Shown here in pieces: positions 58,528-64,000 of a stretch of 64,000 nt of DNA. How positions within the stretch are numbered: position 1 is the stretch's first letter; each line of letters starts with the position of its first letter. Made by a program: the position numbers and the translations under genes. Under the pieces are notes generated by a model. It was not told where the DNA came from and searched no databases. It saw only the letters and a list, made by a program, of their open reading frames with translations. Origin of the DNA: Acidilobaceae archaeon (GTDB lineage Archaea; Thermoproteota; Thermoprotei_A; Sulfolobales; Acidilobaceae); assembly GCA_027037535.1 (NCBI GenBank), contig JALVZQ010000003.1, positions 62,001 through 126,000 of the forward strand, read 5' to 3'.

Positions 58528-59613
58528 CTAGCACGGCTCATATGGCTCAGGTGGAGAGTTGAGGCCTGTTGTTTTCTTCGAGGAGCTTAACCGGAATATC
58601 CCGGGTAATCTATCACCGTAGAGTAGGTGATGGACTAGCCTCTTACTCGTCGAGGGCGCCATAGTTAGCCCTGCTCCATTGAATCCTGTGAGTACATATA
58701 CTTCGCCTAGGCTATCTAGTCGATCAGCTATAGGTAGACTGTCGCCACTGGTGTTACATGGCGCCGCCCAGTATGAGACTATGCCAGCGTTCCACGCATC
58801 AGGATTCCGCTCAGCGTATCTTTCTATGATGTCATATATGTCTTCTTGGTCAGGGTTAAAGCCTTCATGCGGATCATTGATCAAAGTATTAGCGCCGTTC
58901 CCAATGTTTGATCGAGACGGGCTAACCGGGACAATATAGTAGTGGAGCGCGTCGTCCTCGATAATTCTAGCAGGCCTGGCTCCTTCTATAGTAGCCATCT
59001 GGCACCGATAGGTTACGAGATATTCTTTGAGCCCGGGTAGGAGCTGGAGGCTCCATGCACCGCCTGCAATAATTATGGGCTGATCTATTCTCCCCCCAGG
59101 CCCCTTGAAGACGTCTCCCTCTCTAACTACTCTTCCACTAATTATGTCTACTCCAAGCCTTGAGGCTTCCTGAACCATCGCGTTAATAGCCCATCCTATA
59201 TCGACCACGAACTCCCTAACCAGGGCGTAGCCCTCTCCGCTATAAGTCCTCATAGAGAAGCCGGCGACCCTAGTAGCTTCATCCGCGTCGATAATCACAG
59301 AGTCTAGGCCTTTTCTATTATGTACCTTTACTAGCTTATCCATGCACCCGGGATTCTTGTTGATCCATAAAGCCCTCACACGCCAAATATTATTCGTGCT
59401 CTCGGGTAGTGACCTGTAGATCTCCAAGCTCTCCAATGGATAGTCGAGAAGCTCCTCAGGCATTATCGTTACAAGTATGCCCGCGCTCTTACCGCTGGCG
59501 CCATAACCTGGATATTCTGACTCGTATACTGCTACTCTAACTCCCTCCCTGGCTAACTGTATTGCTGCCGATAAACCTGCTATGCCTCCTCCTATTATGC
59601 TAATCTTGTTCAT
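58528..59613 (-). CDS. FAD-dependent oxidoreductase (DAO family)
   Basis: A 361-residue flavoprotein. ISIIGGGIAGLSAAIQLARE at the N-terminus binds FAD; ASGKSAGILVTIMPEELL, PIIIAGGAWSLQLLPGL (near residue 180) and YVLTGFNGAGLTMAPSTSKRL (near 310) are typical of the glycine oxidase/D-amino acid dehydrogenase/sarcosine oxidase group. The substrate amine is unknown. No partner subunit is adjacent. The start is an ATG. The 200 bases to the next gene hold no feature I can support. Confidence 0.87.
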   Translation of the reverse strand: MNKISIIGGGIAGLSAAIQLAREGVRVAVYESEYPGYGASGKSAGILVTIMPEELLDYPLESLEIYRSLPESTNNIWRVRALWINKNPGCMDKLVKVHNRKGLDSVIIDADEATRVAGFSMRTYSGEGYALVREFVVDIGWAINAMVQEASRLGVDIISGRVVREGDVFKGPGGRIDQPIIIAGGAWSLQLLPGLKEYLVTYRCQMATIEGARPARIIEDDALHYYIVPVSPSRSNIGNGANTLINDPHEGFNPDQEDIYDIIERYAERNPDAWNAGIVSYWAAPCNTSGDSLPIADRLDSLGEVYVLTGFNGAGLTMAPSTSKRLVHHLLYGDRLPGIFRLSSSKKTTGLNSPPEPYEPC

Positions 59614-59760
59614 GTTTGATCCTCCCAGTATTATTACTAGACCTAATGTGTATTCTACTCCAACCCAGGTATTCGTGGTCGAACCAAGAATCTATACACG
59701 TGTTCCTCGTGTTATCATTTATACTTGTTATCGCGATGTTCTAATGGTGGGGATAGAATA

Positions 59761-60474
59761 GTGCTGGCCGAGATAGCATTTCCTTATGCAACAGGAGTAG
59801 TACTCTTTGCCGCGGCAGCGTTAATAATGCTAGTGTATAAGAGAACAGGTGTTATTAGCCTTGCATACTTAGCTCTCGGATTAGTATTCGTAGGAATAGA
59901 ATCGATCCTGGACGGCTACGAGGCACAGCTCTTATACAACGCGGCTGGCGGCGACTGGAATGCCCTGGCCGGTACGCAAGAACTCTCAAAGATACTGGCG
60001 ATCGATACTATTAGGGGAATTTTCATAGTATTATGGGCTAGCATGGAGGTAATGTTCGCTGCTTCCCTGTCGGGCTCCGATAATAAAGCAATAACATATG
60101 GTGTCCCCGCCGCAATAGTGGTACTAGGTACTGTACAGACGGTGTACTTTAACCATTACTCAGGCATAACACCTCTCTCAGACAGGATCTATGCCTCGAG
60201 CGCCATAAGGGTAATGGGCATACTTGTACCAGTAGCACTAATAGTAGGAGGATATTTACTTGCAAGCCTGTACAGGACTCTGCAGACGAAAAGTATACTA
60301 TTCTATGGTCTAGGATTCGTAATACACGGATTAACTCTACCCACTTATACAGTGGCCAAGGAGGCTGGAACAGTGGCGTTAGGATTATGGTATGCGTTTG
60401 GAGGAGTTATACCAGCATTATTTGCAGTATACGCTACGATACTCTTAGAGAAAGAATCTAAGGAAGCAGTCTAG
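59761..60474 (+). CDS. Seven-helix integral membrane protein, unknown
   Basis: A 237-residue hydrophobic protein with about seven membrane helices (TGVVLFAAAALIMLV, ISLAYLALGLVFVG, and so on) and no large soluble part. The helix count and size are shared with several sensor and redox-membrane families, but no motif is recognised and no retinal lysine context is seen. GTG 59761 follows GGTGGGG at 59746-59752; an earlier TTG at 59725 lacks support. Confidence 0.7.
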   Translation: MLAEIAFPYATGVVLFAAAALIMLVYKRTGVISLAYLALGLVFVGIESILDGYEAQLLYNAAGGDWNALAGTQELSKILAIDTIRGIFIVLWASMEVMFAASLSGSDNKAITYGVPAAIVVLGTVQTVYFNHYSGITPLSDRIYASSAIRVMGILVPVALIVGGYLLASLYRTLQTKSILFYGLGFVIHGLTLPTYTVAKEAGTVALGLWYAFGGVIPALFAVYATILLEKESKEAV

Positions 60475-60613
60475 GCGCCATCGACTATACATTTACACTC
60501 TATAAGCGTCCCGGAGCACATGAATAAGTAATGACTATTGAATACAGTCTTTCCCATTAGCTCTTGACCATACCTATATAGAAGGCTGTTGAGACGGTAG
60601 AGAGTGTAGAATC

Positions 60614-60958
60614 ATGGCATGCCCCTATGCTGAAAGACAAGGAGCCGCGGTATACTGTAAAGTACTAAGGAAAAGAGTAAATCCACTAGCTTATCCATGT
60701 CTATCAAAGAAATATGAGAAATGTAAAGTCTACCAGGAAAAAGAAAAATACCTACAGGAAACAGAGCCCCGAGAACAAGCAGAACAAGTAACAGTCCAAG
60801 CCCAGCGGCCAAGACAAGCAAGAAGGATAGGCATAAGGCTAGACGGGTCACCCGCGAGACACTGCAGGGAATGCATCTACTATGGCAGAACAGGGGTATG
60901 CCTCCTCCTCGGCGTCGAGATAAAGGATCCAAATAATCCACCCTGCAGGGCACAATAA
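60614..60958 (+). CDS. Small protein with two cysteine clusters
   Basis: A 114-residue protein. Four cysteines lie in the first 37 residues (ACPYAE, YCKVL, PCLSK, KCKVY) and four near the C-terminus (HCRECIYY, GVCLLL, PPCRAQ), joined by a Glu/Gln-rich basic linker (about 42-82). Each set of four could hold one Fe-S cluster or zinc. No family is recognised. It sits 47 bases before the second surE on the same strand. Confidence 0.7.
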   Translation: MACPYAERQGAAVYCKVLRKRVNPLAYPCLSKKYEKCKVYQEKEKYLQETEPREQAEQVTVQAQRPRQARRIGIRLDGSPARHCRECIYYGRTGVCLLLGVEIKDPNNPPCRAQ

Positions 60959-61005
60959 TTATTAGATAAGGTAACGGGCAGAATCCTCCTAGGTGCGCTG
61001 TAGAA

Positions 61006-61818
61006 TTGAAGACAGCCCTCCTAGTTAATGACGATGGAATAGACGCAGTAGGCCTAGAAACACTCAAACAAGCACTAATAGAGAAAGGCTACAATATCTA
61101 TATAGCGGCTCCCTCAAGCCAGCAGAGCGGTGCTGGAAAAGGAATAAAGCTCCGCGTCAGGCTCGAGGAGAGAGAGGTTCCCGGCGCAGTAATGTCGTGG
61201 GCCATAGACGCTCCCCCCGCCGCCGCAGTATACATTGCTCTAAAAGCACTCCTTCCCCAGAGACCAGACATAGTCGTCTCAGGAATAAACCATGGCCCAA
61301 ACCTAGGCTTCGAGGACTTCCTCACGAGCGGCACAATAGGAGCAGCCATAGAAGCCGCACTCCAGGGAGTGCCTGCAATAGCGGTGAGCACAACGGATTG
61401 GGAGGCTTCTAGGAGAGAGGAGTTTGAGCCGGCTGCAAGGATCTCTGCTGAGATAGCGGATCAGCTAATACAGGGTAGTCTGATCTCGAGGTGGAAGAGT
61501 AGGGCTGCTCCCCTGATCATTGTTAACTCCCCGGTTAACCCCCGGCGAATAGTACTAGCCAGACTCGCATGGAACGTTTACAGGACTAGAATAAAGGTAG
61601 AAGGAAACACAGCTTTCCCAGTATGGGAGCCGGAGCGAATATACGATCTGGACGCTCCACCCGGCACAGATATATGGGCCGTCCGGAACTATTATGCCAG
61701 CGTAGTCATAGTCGACCTCTACAACATAGCCAAGAACACACCACCAGAAAATATAGAAGCACTAAGATACGCCGAGACCATAATAGAGAAAATAAACGCT
61801 CAGATCTTCGAAGAATAA
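61006..61818 (+). CDS. surE: SurE survival protein / 5'(3')-nucleotidase, copy 2
   Basis: A 270-residue SurE paralogue. LLVNDDGIDAVGLETLKQAL is the N-terminal metal loop; APSSQQSGAGKGI and DIVVSGINHGPNLGFEDFLTSGTIGAAIEAA (near residue 88) match the active site. SurE removes phosphate from nucleoside monophosphates and short polyphosphates. The start is TTG with AGGTG 11 bases upstream. Its 3' end overlaps the convergent LutB-like gene by 19 bases. Confidence 0.93.
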   Translation: MKTALLVNDDGIDAVGLETLKQALIEKGYNIYIAAPSSQQSGAGKGIKLRVRLEEREVPGAVMSWAIDAPPAAAVYIALKALLPQRPDIVVSGINHGPNLGFEDFLTSGTIGAAIEAALQGVPAIAVSTTDWEASRREEFEPAARISAEIADQLIQGSLISRWKSRAAPLIIVNSPVNPRRIVLARLAWNVYRTRIKVEGNTAFPVWEPERIYDLDAPPGTDIWAVRNYYASVVIVDLYNIAKNTPPENIEALRYAETIIEKINAQIFEE

Positions 61819-62999
61819 ACTCTCTTAAGACCCCTTATCAGCATCGACAAGGGAATCTCCATAGGGCAGACCTCGTCGCACCGTGCACATCCTAGGCAGA
61901 GCATAGATAGCTCGGCTCCAGCCTCCTTGCCGAGAGTTATCGCAGTCCACAAGACCCCCATAGGCCCTCCATACGTTGGGCCTCCCCACCTGTTCGCGGT
62001 ATGATGCCATACAGGACACTCCCACTGGCACCGGCCACATCTTATGCATCTGAGATGATCCCTTAAGCCGGGATCGAGTAGTGCTCTTCTCCGGCCATTA
62101 TCTATGAGTACAAGATGTAGCTCTCTGGGGCCATGAGCGCCATAGACGCGTTTATGCTCGATATCGGCAGTGTTGCTGGGGCCGCTTATCACGTTGAGAT
62201 AAGTTGGCGGGAAGAGACCCGCGTAGGCTGCCTGGACTAGAGCATAGCTTATCGCGTCGTTCAGGGTAGGCACTATTTTCTCAATCCCAGTGACGGCAAT
62301 GTGAATCGGCGGATACCCGGTCACAAGCCGTATATTGCCCTCGTTCTCGACAAGCACGATTGACCCTGTGTCTGCTGCGACGGCATTAGCCCCTGAGACC
62401 CCTACATCGGCCCTGTAATATATTTCTCGGAGGAATCGGCGGACAGCAGAGACTATATCTTCTGGCTCAGGGCTACTCGGTAGCTCGACTCCTAGCTTTT
62501 CTCTAACCAGTCTAGCAGCCTGCTCTATTGTTAGATGTACGGCGGGCGCAGTCGTATGCATGGGTCTACCGTGTTCCAATTGTATAAGGAGTTGTCCAAG
62601 GTCAGTCTCCCACACACGGTTACCCAGGGACTCAAGGTGCTCGCGTAGTCCGAGCTCCTCGGCGACTATACTCTTACTAAACACTACTAGTTTTCCAGAG
62701 CCGACAAGGTCTCCTAGGATCTTCTGTGCCTCGTCCCTGTCTCCCGCGATATGGAGCACGCCATGATTACGCTCGAGTGACCTAGCCAACTGATCTATGT
62801 AATAGTCTATGTTCTCTAACGCCTTCTTCTTAGCCTCGAGAACCTGTAAGCGGAGCTCCTCGACATAGGGGTACATTTCTTTTACTCGGAGATGCTTGCC
62901 CTCGGCATTAGAAACACTCCTAGATATCGCCTCCGAGAACTCCGGGTCCTCGAGCCCCCTATAGATGTCTTCGAGGACCTTTTCCAATACTATGCTCAA
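61800..62999 (-). CDS. LutB-like LUD-domain iron-sulfur protein
   Basis: A 399-residue protein with an N-terminal LUD domain (about 60-300; GVSGANAVAADTGSIVLVEN and PTYLNVISGPSNTADIEHKR) and a C-terminal pair of 4Fe-4S motifs: CIRCGRCQWECPVW (near residue 320) and CLGCARCDEVCPM (near 370). Such LutB/LldF proteins oxidise L-lactate or other 2-hydroxy acids with a CCG-domain partner (LutA). The gene for that partner is directly upstream and overlaps it (TTGA). The TTG start has GGAGG nine bases before. Confidence 0.88.
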   Translation of the reverse strand: MSIVLEKVLEDIYRGLEDPEFSEAISRSVSNAEGKHLRVKEMYPYVEELRLQVLEAKKKALENIDYYIDQLARSLERNHGVLHIAGDRDEAQKILGDLVGSGKLVVFSKSIVAEELGLREHLESLGNRVWETDLGQLLIQLEHGRPMHTTAPAVHLTIEQAARLVREKLGVELPSSPEPEDIVSAVRRFLREIYYRADVGVSGANAVAADTGSIVLVENEGNIRLVTGYPPIHIAVTGIEKIVPTLNDAISYALVQAAYAGLFPPTYLNVISGPSNTADIEHKRVYGAHGPRELHLVLIDNGRRRALLDPGLRDHLRCIRCGRCQWECPVWHHTANRWGGPTYGGPMGVLWTAITLGKEAGAELSMLCLGCARCDEVCPMEIPLSMLIRGLKRVYSSKI

Positions 63000-63973
63000 G
63001 GCCCCAGCCTCCTATACAATAATATGCTGAGATCCTGTATATCCCGTTCAATGCCCAGGCCCCGGTAAGCCCTCCGCAAATTAGAGTAACATATCGGGCA
63101 TAGCGTAACGATAGTCCCGCCACCAGCCTCATCCAGTTCTCTGGCACGAGTCTCAGCGATCCTCCGTGAAAGTCTGGGAGCAATGCTCTCGACTGGGCCG
63201 CCGCAGCAATAAGTCATTCGACCGCTCCTACGTGGCTCCACCACGGTATAGCCCGCTCTTCTCAGTAATTGTCTAGGCTCATCTATTATGTTCTCGTAGC
63301 GTGCATAGAAGCAGGGATCATGGATGACTACGCGTCCGGCGTCTCCTTGCTTAAACTGAAGTTTATCAATGTTCTCGGCGAGCACCTCTATATAGGACTT
63401 CACTATAGGAGCGAATCCCTCCACATACTGCGGGAATACCTTGCGGAGCACATGGGTTGTATGAGGATCAACTGTCACAATAGTCTCGGCCCCGACAGAC
63501 TCTAGTTTCTGCGCGACTCTCCTGGCGTGCTCCACGAATACCGTGTCTAGTCCCATATCGTAGAGCAAGACTCCACTATACGAGTCTACGCCCCCAGGAT
63601 AAGCTATCTCTACTCCCGCACGCCTTAGAAGCTCCACGATAGAGACAAGAACCTGCCTAGAATACTCGAGTTTCTCCCGTGAAGGGCGGACAACGATCTT
63701 TGAGAGGTTGGCAAGCCTCCCTAGTCTGCCCGCTGCTTTTAGGAGTAGTCCACCAGCCTTACCGCCCTCGAGCTTCTCGAGGTACTCTGCGAACTCCTCG
63801 ATATAGGGCAGTAACTGGTAGAGTCCACCAGTGTATAGTATTGTGTCTCCCTTCTCTGATAGACCCAGGCCAGTGCTCCAAGATGTGAGAAGGCCTTGGT
63901 CTCCTGGCACTGGTAGGCCTGTCCGCTTGATATTATCGGCTAGGATGCGGAGGATACTACGTACGTCTAGCAA
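62996..63973 (-). CDS. CCG-domain (LutA/GlpC/HdrB-like) protein with one degenerate repeat
   Basis: A 325-residue protein with two CCG-type domains. The C-terminal one is intact: VIHDPCFYARYENIIDE (near residue 217), MTYCCGGPVESIAP (near 255) and TLCPICYSNLRRAY (near 290), which bind a non-cubane 4Fe-4S cluster or zinc. The N-terminal one has the same frame but no cysteine: IAYPGGVDSYSGVLLYDMG and TIVTVDPHTTHVLRK. It should deliver electrons with the LutB-like protein coded by the overlapping next gene. The start is TTG, with GGTG seven bases upstream, close to the window edge. Confidence 0.85.
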   Translation of the reverse strand: MLDVRSILRILADNIKRTGLPVPGDQGLLTSWSTGLGLSEKGDTILYTGGLYQLLPYIEEFAEYLEKLEGGKAGGLLLKAAGRLGRLANLSKIVVRPSREKLEYSRQVLVSIVELLRRAGVEIAYPGGVDSYSGVLLYDMGLDTVFVEHARRVAQKLESVGAETIVTVDPHTTHVLRKVFPQYVEGFAPIVKSYIEVLAENIDKLQFKQGDAGRVVIHDPCFYARYENIIDEPRQLLRRAGYTVVEPRRSGRMTYCCGGPVESIAPRLSRRIAETRARELDEAGGGTIVTLCPICYSNLRRAYRGLGIERDIQDLSILLYRRLGP

Positions 63974-64000
63974 ACACCTGCACCCTATTTATGCTGTGAG

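Noticed and set aside
1-64000. CRISPR array, rRNA genes or complete insertion sequence
   Set aside because: No regularly spaced direct repeats, rRNA signatures or transposase motifs were seen anywhere in the window.

Overview
The window looks like a chromosomal segment of a hyperthermophilic crenarchaeon (Thermoproteota), most like the Desulfurococcales. The evidence is a crenarchaeal-type archaellum operon, a TATA-binding protein gene, HerA/NurA-type genes, an archaeal D-aminoacyl-tRNA deacylase, a mevalonate operon, an S-layer/coiled-coil surface protein, and tRNA genes with encoded CCA. Four of the five intact tRNA genes carry introns, and two of those introns are not at the usual 37/38 position. 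Most genes have a GGTG/GGAGG Shine-Dalgarno motif, many start with GTG or TTG, and many overlap by 4 bases. No species is assigned.

Layout. 0-4.6 kb: end of an aminotransferase, MarC-family membrane protein, M20 peptidase, cysS, a ThiF-like E1 protein, tRNA-Arg. 4.8-11.4 kb: archaellum operon (archaellin, an unrecognised soluble protein, FlaG, FlaF, FlaH, FlaI, FlaJ). 11.6-19.5 kb: a surface/regulatory block with a two-HTH regulator, a vWA protein, a large S-layer protein, a fused RHH/UPF0175-like/PIN protein and two small vWA proteins. 19.5-31 kb: endonuclease IV-like protein, GlcNAc-1-P transferase, a small tRNA-Thr-bounded integration scar holding a DUF4258/DUF2283 pair, UppP, tRNA-Met, Dph6, TatD, UPF0104 membrane protein. 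31-39 kb: a hydroxyacyl-CoA dehydrogenase/enoyl-CoA hydratase fusion, then a NurA-like/HerA-like pair followed by a small protein with a PCNA-binding-like tail and a zinc-less TGT-like enzyme with its partner. 39-49 kb: tRNA-Gln, HAD phosphatase, PLP decarboxylase, FGGY kinase, DtdA, and the HMGS-thiolase-DUF35-HMGR-NUDIX operon. 49-64 kb: radical SAM/TRAM protein, TldD/TldE, a possible palm-domain protein, metallophosphoesterase, TBP, tRNA-Lys, DMT transporter, RNA m5C methyltransferase, two SurE paralogues, a DAO-type oxidoreductase and a LutB-like/CCG-domain pair.

How parts fit together. The archaellum, S-layer protein, GlcNAc-1-P transferase, UppP and UPF0104 protein all relate to the cell surface and to polyprenyl-linked glycosylation; archaellin and S-layer protein are rich in N-x-S/T sites. 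The mevalonate operon makes the isoprenoid precursor for archaeal lipids.

The most unusual observations are: the thiolase of the mevalonate operon contains no cysteine at all; the HerA-like gene is mosaic in base composition and sits beside NurA-like, PIP-tailed and TGT-like genes; the S-layer gene is flanked by vWA and fused toxin-antitoxin-like genes; and an integration scar at tRNA-Thr has lost everything except a toxin-antitoxin-like pair.
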